A stretch of 64,000 bases of DNA from Rusavskia elegans (Eukaryota; Ascomycota; Lecanoromycetes; Teloschistales; Teloschistaceae): NCBI GenBank assembly GCA_011316305.1, contig SAUG01000114.1:124001-188000 (forward strand), written 5' to 3'. Positions 36,175-50,640 of this stretch are shown piece by piece; position 1 is the stretch's first letter, and each line of letters starts with the position of its first letter. A model generated the notes under the pieces. The model had not been told where the DNA came from. It worked only from the letters and a program-made list of their open reading frames with translations, and did no database searches. The position numbers and the translations under genes are program-made.

Positions 36175-38088
36175 GATTATAGACCCGGAAACTCTAGCCG
36201 AATTAGTTTACAATAATTATTGTATCTAATTTCTTTAGTTATTTATCGAATTTTTTCTTTTATCTATCTTTCGATAGATCCGATATATATTAAAACGTAT
36301 AAAATATCTAATATAGCGAACGACGAAATCTATAGTAGTAATACTAGCAGTCTATAAATATTCCGATAACTATCGAAACTATAAATAGCTAAATAGATCT
36401 TTTTTTATTTTACTTTACGACTACTTCTGGCCGTTTAAACTACTAACCTCTTTACTTTTAAATAGAACTAATAAATCGCTGATTACTAAATATAGATATT
36501 ATATTATATACTATATAAATATAGTATTCTACTAATATAGAAGGCTAATATAAAAGAAAGAATATTCTGTTATAAATTATTATATAGTATATTCTAGCTA
36601 ATATTTCTAGCTTTATATAAACGCTATACTAATCTAGATAGCTTAAACTATTATAATAAATACGGGAAACGATAACTTAAACTATTATAATAAATACGGG
36701 AAACGATAATTTAGTTAACTTAGTATAGACTGGAATTTCTATAAAATAAAGAGTTAATAGATTTTTTCTAGCTATTATATTTTTCCTAATCTCCGGATAA
36801 TCTAAACGAGTTTCTACTATTCTAACTATCGTTTACTTCTAGAATTAGAGTTATCGAGTCTAGCTTTCGGTATTACTAGCTATGTTATCTAGTTCTAAAT
36901 AGTATAACAATTCGAAACTTCCTATTTATTACTGATAACTATTATTATATTATATTAACTTTCGAAGCTTTATCTAATCTATTCTAAACTTTATATCTGC
37001 TTCTATATTATTACTATTATTAAGACTTTATACTAATTCCCGTAATCTTAATAGTTTTAAAAAACGCTTCTTTTAGAGACTATCTAATAACCTCCGGGTA
37101 AATTAAATTGTCTATAATTTCTAATTTTCTCTCCGAAACTATAGACTTTTATATAATTATTAATAATCCCCGGATTCTAATTATTTTTTACTATTAAATT
37201 CTTCTTTTATTATATCCGAAGACGACCCGGACTTTTTTATAGCTTCTAGTTTCTCTTCGATATCTTTAAGCCCGAGTAATTTATTCGGCTTTAAAGTTAT
37301 TATTTCTCTAGACTATTTACTACCTAGATTCTCTATAACGTCCGACTTCTATAATATTTTTTTTACGGAACTTTTTTAATTTAATCTAGTACTAAATTCG
37401 GTAATATATCTATTCCTTTATTAAGTATAGATAATATTAAACTAGAGAGATCCGACTATTCTATTAATATAGTTTCGAAGCTTGAGACCTATTCGGATTA
37501 TAAAAACTAGAAAGAAAATATTATAGTCTACTACGTTTTTAATAATCTCTAAACTACTACTAAAGGTTTTTAACTTTTAAATACTTTTAAATACGAGGAA
37601 GAATATATAGAATACGCCTATATAGTAATTAAAACGACCTATAGTACTAATACTAAAAACTTTATTAAAAATATTATATTAGATACTAAGAAAATACTAG
37701 AGAAAGTCTAGATATAATATAGAGTCTATAGTACTAGTAAATCTATTAAACTTAACGTTTAACTAGATATCGTCTATTATAATAGTTCTTTCGAGAATAT
37801 AGAAACCTATATAGCTAAATTTCGCAAGTTTACTAATAAAATCTTAGCTATAGATATTATTATTTTAAAAAGTCTTTTTATTTTAAAATTCCTTCGGGGC
37901 TTTAGTATCTCTTTTAGCTATTTCTAGATATTATTTATCTAAAATCTTATAATCGTTAGTAAAAATAATAAACAATAATAAAAGGTAGTTATTCTAGACG
38001 AAACTATTAGTACTATTATTAGATAATAGTATCGCTAGTATAATAGTACCTAGTCTACTATAACTAGAACTAAAATCTTTCTATCTAT

Positions 38089-38985
38089 TTAGTTAATTTG
38101 ATTTTGGTTTTAGTACCCGGTAAACCAGTGGTTCGGTAAACAAATAAAACGTTAGTATATCAGTATTAAATATACGGTAGTGGGATTTATACTCTAGTTT
38201 AATTAATATAAATAATAATTTTTTCTATAGAATTCTAATTTAATTTTGCTCTATAATATAATATATCTTTCTATCGATAATTTAACGTAGAAACTTTTAT
38301 AGATAAATATATTTTATAGTTATTATTTCTTTTTCTTTAACTAGTAATATATAAGTACTATAATTTACTAAAATCTTTTACGTACGTATATACTCCTATA
38401 ATAGCTTTACTATAGTAAAACTGGACAGTAGTATCTATATCTATCTATACGGTTGTCGACTATTTTACTATAGCTAGAATAATCTATTTCGACTTCGATC
38501 TAGATTTTTTCTTTACCGCCTTTAAAACGCGTTATCCGACATCCCTACCGCTTTTTAATCTAATCGACCGGATAAAGCTTTTAGCCGTAGTAGCTAGTAA
38601 CCCTCTTAAAGTTATATAGACTAAGAAGTATTTTAATAGTTTAATAGAACGTTAAGATATAGATTATATAATAAATATAGATAAAACGATAACTCTTTAT
38701 AATTACTTCGTATTATAGTAGATATCTAGATATAGAGAAAATATTAGATACTTATAATTAATTATAACGTCGAAGAAAAAATAGTAGAGGATTCGTAATC
38801 GAATAAAGAAGGAAATAGTCAATATAATTAACTGCGCTGTAAATCTTGCCTGACAAATATACCTTTGGCTGTGAAAATTTCTTTATACGTAAATACAACA
38901 ATCGTTGCCGTATATACCGTTAAAAAAATATATATATATATATAAAAATTTAATATAATTCCAGATAAAAGCTTTCCAGAAAGGT
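38089..38985 (+). mobile_element. family B copy B4
   Basis: 897 bp in the copia-4 gag region. Duplication TTTCTATCTAT, perfect over 11 bp (38078-38088 and 38986-38996), extendable to 12 with a C/T difference. Empty-site sequence from copia-2 (about 27495-27515, reverse complement) confirms the boundaries. Confidence 0.9.
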
Positions 38986-41213
38986 TTTCTATCTATAAAT
39001 AATCCGAATAAGCGAGTTATTAAAATCGACTACTATTTCTACTATAGCCGAATTAGCTATATAAAAGAAACCTACTATAGTCAATATTTTAAATTAAAAA
39101 AGGTTTAAATAGTAGAAAAATAGAAAAATAGTAGTAGTAAATACTAAAAGAGTAATAGTAATAAAAGTAAGAATAGTAAAATAAAGGATAGTAAAAATAG
39201 TAAAAACGATAAATCTAAAGATAATAAATCTAAAAATAAATCTTCTAAATCTAAAAAATTATTAAATTTTATTATAGTAGTACCGGCTTCTACTAACTTT
39301 AATTTCGTAACTTTTATTTCTACAATTCTATTAGCTTTATTAAATTAATAAGATTTTATTAATAGTTCGATATTTAACTATATCTATTATTATTTTACTA
39401 TTTTCCAGCGGTATCTTTTTATCGAATCTAATATAAAATCTATACCGGTATTAGTAACGCTATTAGCTCCCGACCGATTCCTAAAAATACTATTATATTT
39501 AACTACTTTATAACTAGTAAATACCGTTATATAGAATTCTATAATATTTTTTATATTTCCGTGCCCGGCGCTAATTTTCTATTAATATTATAAATTTAGA
39601 AAATAGACGCCGAAATTATTATAAAAAACTTAACCTTTAGTTTTAATTTTAGTATTTAGGATATAATATTAACTATCTATATATACGAAGAACTATTTCT
39701 ACTAAATATTAATACTATATAGCGCGGCCCCGTAAAATCTTCTTTTATTTCTTTTTTTTTTCTATCTTTATCTTTTTTTTTATTAATACCCGATATAGTT
39801 TTAAAAGCCCTCGCTAAAATATCGATAGAATTGGAAAATATCTAGTACGCCCGGCTTAGATATCTAAATAACTATTACTTATATAAATTAGCGAATATAT
39901 CTATAGTAATCGATCTATCTAAAGTTTTTTAGCTTAAATCCGATTTTAATAAAGTTTCTATTCTAGGTAAAAAATATAAAAAGCTTTATAGAAGCTATAT
40001 CCGTTCTAGTAGCGATTCTATAAGTTTTATTTATACTAACTATATAGGTTCTATTTAAAAAAGTAGAGTTCTAGTAATATATAATAAAAATTAATGTATT
40101 TTTACCTTTTTAAACAATAATATCTAGGAGTATAGTATCTATATAACTAAAATAAAAAACAGTTCTAAAATTAAATAATATACTGGAATTCGAATTACTG
40201 ATAACTATCCGCTTTATCAGAACTATAATAACGTAACCGAATATTAAAACTTTCGATTCGACTCTATATAATCGTTATAGTTGCTATATCGTCAGTATTT
40301 AATATTTTAATTTCAAGATAATTTATCCGGAATTAATATACGCTTTATATATTTATATACCGTTTTTAAAGTATAAACCGGTCTAGAAATAAAATCGTTA
40401 TAATTAAATAGAAATTTTTATATATCGGACTACTAAACCGTATAGTAGATTTGTTAAATATTATTTAAGTTATTTATATTAAAAAATTTTTACCTTTTAT
40501 TTCGAATCCTAATTTATCTAAATCGACTATCCGAATCTATTTTTTATCGTAACGATACTAGTCCTTCCTATTTTAATTCTAATATTTTTTTCGCTAGATT
40601 CTTTAGCCTTTTTATAATAGTTTTCTACGCCTAATTTTAGTATTACTATAACGTCTTCGCGATAGATCTATTTCTATTATATAGGTATCTATCTTTATGT
40701 AATTTCTAGAAATTAAACTTTCTAAATCGATTTTTTTCTATCTACTAAATATATTATATCTTTTAAAAAAAAATTCTTTATATTCTATTTTCTTTTCTAT
40801 TAAACTAAAATTTTTAGTTTACTTCTAAATAGATATATCTCCTTCAAAATAACGTATATCTATTTTAAAACGACCTATATTAGTAGAAATAGATCTAAAT
40901 AGCCGGCCGTAGTATCGTAGATACTATAATAATAAAGATATATTAGTAAATAGAAAACTATAATATTTATCGCCTTTAAATCTATAGTAGCTAGTATCTG
41001 CTCTATAATATATTTACTAGCTCTAGATTTAATTCCTTTTTTAATAATCTTTACCGTATTCTATATACCGCTCTCTTTATATAGAAAATAAAAAAGGTCC
41101 CGAAACTATCTATATTCTCTAATATACTAGACTAGTACAGTCTTTGATCTATATTCTATTTTAACTAGATAATATACTATATCCTATATATTATATATTT
41201 ATAAATCTAAATA

Positions 41214-41229
41214 ATGATAATAATAATAG

Positions 41230-41267
<38 letters not shown>

Positions 41268-41268
41268 G

Positions 41269-41305
<37 letters not shown>

Positions 41306-41372
41306 CATGTTAATAATAATAATCATAATAATAATCATAATAATAATCATAATAATAATAATAGCGGTAATA
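41214..41372. repeat. (ATA)n microsatellite inside the Helitron
   Basis: About 160 bp of AT-only triplets interrupted by a few ATC/TAG variants. The apparent poly-isoleucine frame across it is an artefact of the repeat. Confidence 0.92.
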
Positions 41373-42199
41373 GTTAGAACGATATCGATTTTAATTCCGA
41401 TATCGATAATAGTAATAATTACTATTCTTTTTCTAATTTCTTCTTCGATCTTTCTACTACTAATAAAATCGATACTAAATTCGGCGTTAATCCGTTTTTA
41501 ATACTATATTAAATATAGCGAGAGGTATAATAATAGTAATAATAATTATAATAGCCGATTCGGGAAGATAGTAATTCTAAAGGCGAAGATATTAAAAATA
41601 GTAATAGATTTCCGCTATATCCTTTATAACGTCTACTTTAAAAAGAAAAATGATAATAAAATACTAGTAAGAAAATAGATCCGGTAAAATAATATAAAGC
41701 TACTAATGGCTAGTTTAGTAATCAAAGCCGTTAACGCCGCTAAAAAAGATCTTACTCTACTATATATAAATCGCGGTATTCGGAAATAGTATTCTATAAT
41801 ATTAAATCGTATAAAAATAAATCTACTAGCTAGTATCGGATAGTATATATTAGTTATAGCGCTAAATATTAGATTAATAAAAAGGTTATAAAACTTACTA
41901 ATATCGCTACAGAATATAAAACCTATTATAAATAAAGGAGATTATAGTTTCTACCGTTATAGCCGCCTCTATAATTTCTAAAAGATTTTTTAACCCGGGA
42001 AAATAACTATAGCGTCTATTTACTTTTATATTCTATTAAACTATCGAAGACCTTCGATTACTTTAAAATAAACTAGTTCTATTCTAGATTTAAAGGGAAA
42101 TATACTATATATAAAGTCCTTTAAATACTAAAAGCGGCGTATAGCTACGATACGCCTAAACCTATATCTATAATCCTAGCTAGATAGTAGAGTTTCGGT

Positions 42200-45100
42200 A
42201 GGAAGAAAATAGAAATCTAGATTATAAGTTAATATAGAAATCAATATATATACTTGATAAATATAGTCTATTTATCGATATATTTAAGATTATATAAAAA
42301 GTAATTCGAGAATATAAATAGATAGTAAATTAGAATCCGTTCTATATTTAATTTAGTACCTATATAAAATTAATAATAGAATAGAATACTAATAAACGAC
42401 GCGAAAATTTATCTACTACTAATAATATTCTATTACTGATTCCGTCTAAATATATAATCTTCTATTTCCGAAATATTATTATCTATAAACGCGATAGAAT
42501 AGATTTAAATTAGTCGAGTATATATTATATTAACCCGATTTATATTTTCTCTATATTATTTTATTATATATTACTATTTCCGAAAAATAATCCGAGGTTT
42601 TATTAGAATTTAAAGCTCGAAGATAAATAAACTAATATAAATTAATAGAATTTCTATTTATATCAGCTTTATAAAAAAGATATAGAATTTAATATATTTT
42701 ATTATAGTAGATATTTCTTTTAATAAATTATAGTCGATACTTTTATAGTATATAATTAAACGGAATTCAATTAATAGTAATAAAATTAGAAAATAGTTCG
42801 AATAGATTTATATTAGAATATTAAAGATATATTAATTTAGAATAATATTAATCTTTAAAGTATCGGCTATCGGATAATATTATTTTTATTATATACGAAA
42901 AGTAACCGTTTTATATAAAAATATATAATAGATTCGATAGTATTAATTAAATATTACGGTAAGCCGTCGCTATTTATAACTATAATAGCGAGTTTAAAAT
43001 AGCCCGAGATCTTTACTATAAAATAGTTATAATATAAAGTTTAGAATCGAATTAATTTAATAATATAAACGTTTTATTTATAGTAGTAGTTATTATTAAA
43101 AAAGTATAAAAAGATTTTATTCGGAAAGGAGAAAAATTCGGTTTAAATAATTAAATATTAGAAATAGAGCTTTCTATATATATATTTTCTTTTATTTTTA
43201 AAAAATAATAGCGGTTTCTATAATTTCGATAATATCGATACTATTATTATAGCGGAATTATCTTTTTCCAGTTTCGATCTATTTAGCTAATTAATAGAAA
43301 TTATTAAAAATACTATAATATATAGTCTTTATAGCGTAGCGAAACCTAATACGCCCTATATATAACTAATAGAAAACGGTAGATCTATTCGATATAGTAA
43401 TGGATTTCGGAAACGGTTCTAGTTTTATATTACTATTAGTTTATATAGGTATCCGCTTTACTAGAAGTTTAATAATAGATATATTTAGATCCGCGATAGC
43501 TAGAATTTTACCGATTTCTAATTTAATAATCGATAGATAGTATTATATAACCCGTATCTATCTATAAAATACGACTATTATATTAATATCGAGATATATA
43601 CCAGCGCTAAAGCGGTTTAGTATATATATAAATATACTTATAAAAGTTATAATCTCGAAATAATTCAATTTAAAACTAAAATAGAAAACGATAAAATTAT
43701 ATACTATATTAGTAGTTATACTACTAGCCCGTCAATAGTAATCTATAAACTATTAAAGTTTCGGAAATATTAGAAATAGCCGTTTCTATAATATCTATAT
43801 CTTTATCTATCTAATATATATTTAGTTAGCTTTTAGAAAAATACTAATAAAACGAATTTATAGAATACTTGTACTACAAATAAATGAATTCTAATAATAT
43901 AGTTCGAATATAATATAAAAAATATAGATAGGTAAAATATTTTTTATAAAGATTTCCTATAAAAATATATATTCGATTCGAAGGTATAATAATAATAGTT
44001 AAAATAATCTCTTTTTTTAATTAGCCGAATCTTTTATTATAATCCTTTTATAGGTAAACGCTATTTTTTATAGATACTACTTTTCTATATTTTTAAAATA
44101 ACTAGTTTTAAAAGTCTATAGATATATTAAAGTTAAATATATAAAACCTTTCGGAATATATATTTTACCCGCGACTTTATTAAAAATAATAAAAAATAGT
44201 ACCTTTATTTCGAAGAAGTCATAGTATTTTTTACTAGGTTTTAGCTTCGGAATCTACTAGTTACTATCTATATCTATAATTTTCTAGTTCGGCCTAAAAT
44301 ACTTTAGAAAAGTTTCGAAAAAATATCTATAGACTATAGTAATTTTATATATTAATTTCGGAAAAAGAATTTAATATAGTTACTAGATATAAAATATCCT
44401 ATATTTAATTAAAAATAATCTGGGTAATATAGAATATAAATTATAAAATTATAATCTGCCGAAATATATATATATCTAGAATTAATAGTAAGGAAATCGG
44501 CTAATTATATTTAAATTAGATTATAATCCGATTATATAGATATAGATACCGGAAGAAAATATTAATTTCTTAAATAAAGGTTAACGCGCGGCTTTTAATT
44601 ATATTATCTCGAAAGGTATAGATAGTAATAAAACCGAAGAACGACTTTTCTTTCTATATAGCCTAGCCGATACTAGAAAGATATTTCTATATAAATATCT
44701 TTACTACTACTTCCGGGTATATAGAAAAATTATTATCTATATAGCTTTTTTAGATATTATAATAATCTGTCTTCCTAGTAGATAAATATTATATTTTCGA
44801 TTTAAGATTCCATTTAATATTCTAGAAAATACAGTATATCTAATTTCGAGTAATATAATTCTAGGTTAAATAATTCGGGAAGCGATAAATATTATCTAAA
44901 ATAAAGTTCCGATATAATAGATATACTATTTTATAGCTACAGATCGAATATTTTAGAATTTTTATAATAATATTAACTAGCTTTTTAGTAGGAAACGGAT
45001 AATTCTAGATAGTAACTTTATATAGATTCTGCCTATTATTTAAAATCGAAAATAGACCGATACTATTAAAGCGAACCTCTAGCGATACTATCTTTAGCCG

Positions 45101-45640
45101 TATTTTAAAATACTATATCAAACCTAGATTATATATATTTATAATAATTTAAATAACCGAAAATTCGGTTACTAGTTTAGTCGAATATTATATAATCTAG
45201 TTATATATAGTAATTTTCAATTCTCTAAATTTATTTTATAGTTTCGGAATAAAAAGACGTTTCGGAATAGTATTTACCTTTTCGATATTCTAGTTAGGCC
45301 TAAATAGAATCTATTATTTTACTATAGATACTATATTCTAGCTCTTTATAATATAGTTATTAATAAAATTAATTCTAAATTATTTTAAAAGATAATAATC
45401 GATTCGTATATATATTATATAATTAATACCTATTAAATAATTATAGAATAATCTAGAATTAAAATATATACGCCTAAATATCTCGCTAGTATTATATCTC
45501 GAAGCTTTTTTCTTTCGCGTCTAGATTTCCGAATTAATTATCCTATTATCTTGATATAGAATACGAATATATAAAAAGGTATAGTAAACGGTACCCGGTT
45601 AATTATTATCTATTTCGGCCGTTTTATTTTTAAAGCTAGA
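42200..45640 (+). pseudogene. Helitron Rep/PIF1-type helicase, degraded
   Basis: The family protein combines a Helitron-like N-terminal domain and rolling-circle Rep with a PIF1 superfamily-1 helicase. Here a plus-strand frame with many RIP stops shows YYGKPSLFITI and PEI near 42951-43010 (compare the family's GKP-LF-T-T-NPKWPEI) and NPYLSIKYDYYINIEI then AKAVQYIYKY near 43540-43650. Helicase pieces follow: FFLY then a decayed P-loop then FLYKYL near 44646-44700, FRFKIPFNILEN near 44795-44830, QILPII near 45010-45045, and VNGTRLI near 45580-45605. The P-loop glycines and lysine are altered, so ATPase activity is lost. Order and spacing match the family. Confidence 0.85.
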
Positions 45641-48525
45641 ATTATTAGAAGCGAATTCGACTATTAAAAATAAATACTAAATCGTATTATCTTTACTACG
45701 TCTAATAGAAAACTATCCGATATAACCGTTTTATAGAAGTAATTTTTATTTCGGCTTAGCTCTTTTATAATAATTAATAAATTATAGAGCTAGATATTAA
45801 ATATAAATAGTTTCGATCTATAGAAAAAAGCCTTTAGCTATAGTTATTTATACGTCGCCTTATTAAAAGTAATAGACGTTATAGGTTTAAAAATACTTTT
45901 AAAATAGAATAACCCGGGATAGATATTAAATATTAATTTTAAAAAAGTTCTATTATAACGCGGTTATTATATAGTATAATTAAAACTATAATAAAAGAAT
46001 CGATAGTTTATTAATTTAGTTAGCCTATTCCGGGCTTTCTAAATTTTAATCTATATCTTCTACAAATTCCGCTAATATAACCCCCGATTTAATACTAATT
46101 TATTTACCTTTTCTTTAAAATAATAGTTCCGAATCTACTACTTTAAAAAAATCTATAATAATAACTAACCCAGTTTTAAATCTAATAACTAGCTTAGTTT
46201 CGAATCTACTACCTTAAAAAAACCCTATAATAATAACTAGTTTAATTCCGAATCTACCGCTTTAAAATTCTATAATAACTACCGATATAATCCTTTTTAT
46301 TTAAAATCGTTAGTATTATTAAAAAGGCCCGAATTACATTTTTTATTATATTTTCTACGATAGTAGTCGCGGGGGTACGGATTTATAACTATATATGGAA
46401 TTTTTATAATATTAGCTTTTTCTATAATACGATATTTGGATATTAGTTCTAAAATAGACTATCTAGCTATAAACTATTATAGATACGGCTATTTACTATT
46501 TTTAGTATATCTTTTACCCGATTTTAATAGGTTAAAGCTAATTTTATTAGTAGCTATTTATCTAGATTTAGATCTAAAAACTTACGTTCTCTACTATTAT
46601 AACTTTTTTAAATAACTATTTCGGGTTCCGAAAATAGTAGTAGATACGGTTAATTTTTAATATAATATTTATAATATTTAACTTCGTTCTTAGTACCTTT
46701 ATCCACCTATATCTAGCTATTATAGAATCGATTTCTAGAACTAGAATCTATTACGGCTTTATATACGCGACCGTTAAAGTTTCCTAATATAGGTTAACCT
46801 ATATCTATAGCCGATATAGAAAGTAGATTTATATATTAAAGGAATATCGGCCTACTATTTTCTATTAGATATAACTTATATAGAAACCTTCTATAATTCC
46901 GTTTATAATAATATAATTCCGGAATATTCTACTAGAATCTTTATAGAGCGTATATAAATAGACCGCTATATTTCTAAAAATATATATAAAAACGGCTTCC
47001 GAATTTTCCGCTTTTTTTACTTTCTATATAAATTCTTTATCGGTTATTTTTACTAAACGGGGCTACCGTCTCGACCCGTTAAAATCTAGTTATTAAATTA
47101 GCTCGAACTATTATTCCGAATATTTAAATATACTATTAGAATATTAATATTTTCTATAGATAAACTAAACTAGAATATATTTGGCTTCTAGTCTCGAACG
47201 GCTTTAAAGAAATTTATATTCGATTTCGGCTCTATTATTAGAATCCGATCTTTTTTCTATTTTAAGACGATAGCGCTTTTTCCGCGTTAGGTCTATTTCT
47301 AATTCTATTTCTTTAAAATCTATCGCTATAAAGCTATTATAGTAAATTAAATCTATTTTTAAAAATAGATTATATAATACTAGTTCGGAAATAATAGTTT
47401 TTTATAAAATTAGAATATAGTTTACTTCGGGTATAAAAATCGATTTTAAAAAAATAATCCCGGGTAATTCGATAGTATCTATTATAGACTTTTTAAAATA
47501 TTTATAAAATAAATTTACGATTTTATAATTATATATAATTAGTATCTTTATATTTTCTAATATAGATACTAGTATCGATTCGAGTTCTATATTTTTTTAA
47601 ATAATCGAATTAACTAAAGATTCGATTTTTAAAACTACTATATTTATTTTTTCTAATTTTTTTATTAGTTTTTTTTCTAGATTCGGTAAATTCTTTTCTA
47701 TAATTTAAAGAAAAATTAGAATTATCTACCCGAAAAAGAGGTAATCTATAAATATAAATCTATCCTAATTAATATCGGCTCCGGTTCTCTATATTAATAG
47801 TTCTTCTATATTATCTAGATCGATTTAGTTTAAAACTATTATTATAGCGTAGGGCTCTATAGTAGAGATAGATTCGGAAGGTTTATCGGATTCTATCGAT
47901 ATAGAAATATATTTTTCTATTTTAGTCTTTTTTAGAATATCCGTTTATTCTAGTATATTATTATATAGAGTAGATTTAGATCCAGATTTAGACTATATAT
48001 TAACTAATATTATAGCGATTTCCGATTCTAAAATTAAATAGTAGATTTTGGTCCGATACTAATAATTTAATAGATTTTTTATACTATTTCTATATTAGTA
48101 TTTCCCGAATCTACAACAAAAAATAAGTTCCGATTTAAAATCCGAAAAAAAAAATTAATAAAAGTTTTAGACCAAGAATTTTTAGAGGGACGTTTATACC
48201 GTATCTTCTACCGTTATTAAGGTCCTAGGGGTTAGAGAGATACGCGCTAGATTTAAAAGGGTAAGAAAATTAAAAAGATAGAAAAAGTATTTTAAAATAT
48301 ATTATAGATTAGACGAAATCCTTTTAATACTAAAAATAGTTTCAAAATCGTTTTTTTAACGGTTTTTAAAGCAGAATTTTAACGAGTCCGGAAGCTATAT
48401 AGGGCCGATAATAGACTACGAAGCAAGATACGAACGAGTAGGATATATCGATCCGATATAGCGACGAGCTCGTTCTAGAATACTAGAACTATTTCTACGT
48501 CTATAATAAAAAAGGCGTTTTCATT

Positions 48526-48899
48526 TAGACTGGCCGTCGGGTCGGGTTTCGAACCCGGATTAGCTAATCCGACTCGACCCGATCGTATTTCGGATTCTAA
48601 ATTGTAACCCGACTCGATCCGCTAAAACTAGATCTTAGCGCTAAATTCTAATATAAAGATATAAATCTAGTATAACTTTTATTTAAAATTATAAGAAAAA
48701 TCTTATTTAAATAACTACGCTAGCTAGAGAGATTCTAATTCGAAGAAATATATTCTCTAGATATATAATCTCTATATAATACTAAATAATAAAATATTTA
48801 AAATATATAGTATAATTAGATCGTGTCCAGGTCGGGTTACTAAAATTGAATCGAATACCCGACGGTTCGACGGGAATCCGATCCGAACCGGCCAGTCTA
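48526..48899. mobile_element. hAT-like non-autonomous element, 374 bp
   Basis: Perfect 10-bp terminal inverted repeats TAGACTGGCC / GGCCAGTCTA. Flanks TTTTCATT (48518-48525) and TTTTTATT (48900-48907) form an 8-bp duplication with one C/T difference. Subterminal GTCGGGTCGGG and GGGTTTCGAACCCGG repeats. No coding capacity. Inserted in copia-4 next to the Helitron's right end; longer relative of 33210-33369. Confidence 0.88.
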
Positions 48900-49726
48900 T
48901 TTTTATTATTAAACGATTTTATAGTAATAATAAATTTGAAAGCTATATTATATCTAAAAGTTTTACTAATAAAAGTATATAATAGTAATCGACCGTAATC
49001 GATAATCTATAATAAAACGGTACTTCCGATCGTTTCGGATAAATACTAATATATAAACTCTATTCTATATTAGTTTATAGCAGCTTTAATAAATAATATT
49101 AGCTATTATTTATTAAAGGTACGATTTTTTTTATATTTTTGGTTAATTAATAGTAAACTAGATATAATCCTATATAAAAAGGAATATAGTAAATTTTCAG
49201 ATTTAAACCGATTCTATATTTTAGATTCAGTAGCGTACCTAATATATAGTAAAAAAATTCGGAAATTTTATAATTTTAGTCGGTTACTTTAGCGATATTA
49301 TCTATAAACTATTAAATCTTTAAGATAAGATTATCCGCGTCTTTTCTATAGTATTCGAAAAAAAAGAGTTAAATTTAGATTCGTTAGATCTATAGAAGTT
49401 AGAAGAATTAGAAAATAAACTTTAATAGTAGCCCCCGCGTATATTAGTAGTATATTAATAGAAGATCCTGGCTTTTTACCGAATTCCTTCTATCTATAAT
49501 TGAATTCTGTTACCCGCTAATTTACTTACTAGTTCTTCTATTACCGGAATTTATAATTTCGATTTAGATTTTAATAAACTATCGCTCTACTTTTAGATTA
49601 TAGTATCTCGTCTATAAATCGATCGTACTAACTAATCCCTCGTTATAGTTCTATGTAATTACCTCAAATTCCGGGTACTAGATAATTACGATCGTTATTT
49701 ACTAGATCTATCTATAAACGTCTATA

Positions 49727-50555
49727 CCTTAGGGTCACCTGTATAAATTCTAGCAACAAGTTAACAACAAGCCAACAACAAGTCTGATTCAACAACAAGA
49801 TTTTAAGGATTCGGATGTAACTCGGAGTTAGTAGGAATTTAGATTATATCTAACTATAAGAAGTCACAAGTTAAACTATAACAACAATTTAATAATTAAT
49901 TAATAGAAAGTTTTTACTAACTCGATATCTTAGATATCTTAAGGTATTAAAAATAGAAAAGTAAATCGGGTTATCGACTTCGAATCTTAGAAACTTCTAG
50001 ATCTAGTTAGCGCCGTCTAGAATCTTTAATCGGAAACGAGGTATCGATTTTACTTACCTCTAGAAATCAGTTTGAATTTTTTTTCCAAAAGTCTCTCGAC
50101 GAGATTCGAACGCTGAACCTCTAAAGGAGCTAGACCTAATTAGGAAATTACTATTACTAGGTAAGATTACTTCTAATAGTAATATTTTACCTCTAGACTA
50201 AAGTCTCTAGTATTAAAAACCTTCTATTATTCTAATAATAAATAGATTCTTTTCTATTTTGTTGTTAACTTGTTGTTGAACTGTTGTTAGAAATAAACTA
50301 AATCTAATTAGCTTCTGACTAGTAGTTAAATAAACCTATAAATCTATAATAGATTTAAATTTAAATTAACCAGTTGCTAAAAACTAATTATTACTAACTA
50401 GTAGATAAATAGGATATCTAATTCGTAATAACAACGATTTAAAATTAATTTAGAATCTGATTTTTAATTTCTTATAATTTCTTTTGGACTTTTAATTAGA
50501 TATAAATTAATTTACAATTAACTTGTTGCTAGAAAATATATGAGTGACATTAAGG
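49727..50555. mobile_element. TA-flanked TIR element with CCTTAGG ends and tRNA-like module
   Basis: 829 bp between TA dinucleotides at 49725-49726 and 50556-50557. Ends CCTTAGGGTCACC and (reverse complement) CCTTAATGTCACT; the repeats continue through TTCTAGCAACAAGTTAA, about 38 bp imperfect. Several AACAAC/GTTGTTG motifs are subterminal. Not homologous over its body to the element at 52801 but shares the CCTTAGG start, TA target and an internal tRNA-like segment. No coding capacity. Inserted in copia-4. Confidence 0.8.
50086..50209 (-). other. tRNA-like Pol III module in the 49727 element
   Basis: On the minus strand: A-box TAGTCTAGAGG near 50192-50202 and B-box GTTCGAATCTC near 50102-50112, about 90 bp apart. 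The length and a long intervening segment resemble a long-variable-arm tRNA. I could not fold a convincing acceptor stem, so this is a tRNA-derived module, not a tRNA gene. Confidence 0.6.
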
Positions 50556-50566
50556 TATATTTATTA

Positions 50567-50640
50567 ATATATATGCGATTAATCATTCGAATTTGTGATT
50601 TTAGTCTTTCACGAATCTAACGCTAGAGGCTATTAATATT
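50567..50640 (-). mobile_element. SINE 3'-end fragment
   Basis: ATGCGATTAATCATTCG followed by the body segment with TCTTTCACGAATC and GCTAGAGG matches, in reverse, the last 70 bp of SINE C and D. 5'-truncated; sits just outside the TIR element within copia-4. Confidence 0.75.

Larger units (their letters stand above)
40172..48474 (+). mobile_element. autonomous-type Helitron, RIP-inactivated, inside copia-4
   Basis: About 8.3 kb interrupting the copia integrase region; host sequence resumes at about 48475 (CTAGAATACTAGAAC) without an evident target duplication, as expected for Helitrons. The interior encodes remnants of a Rep/helicase protein (listed separately). The left 75 bp, with a CTGATAA..TTATCAG hairpin, recurs at 12636. 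The right end carries a palindrome ACGAGCTCGT followed by CTAG, compatible with a CTRR terminus. Exact ends are uncertain by several bases because RIP blurs the junctions. Confidence 0.8.

Noticed and set aside
41214..41501. 95-codon plus-strand open frame, poly-isoleucine
   Set aside because: Produced by the (ATA)n microsatellite inside the dead Helitron; no protein character beyond the repeat.
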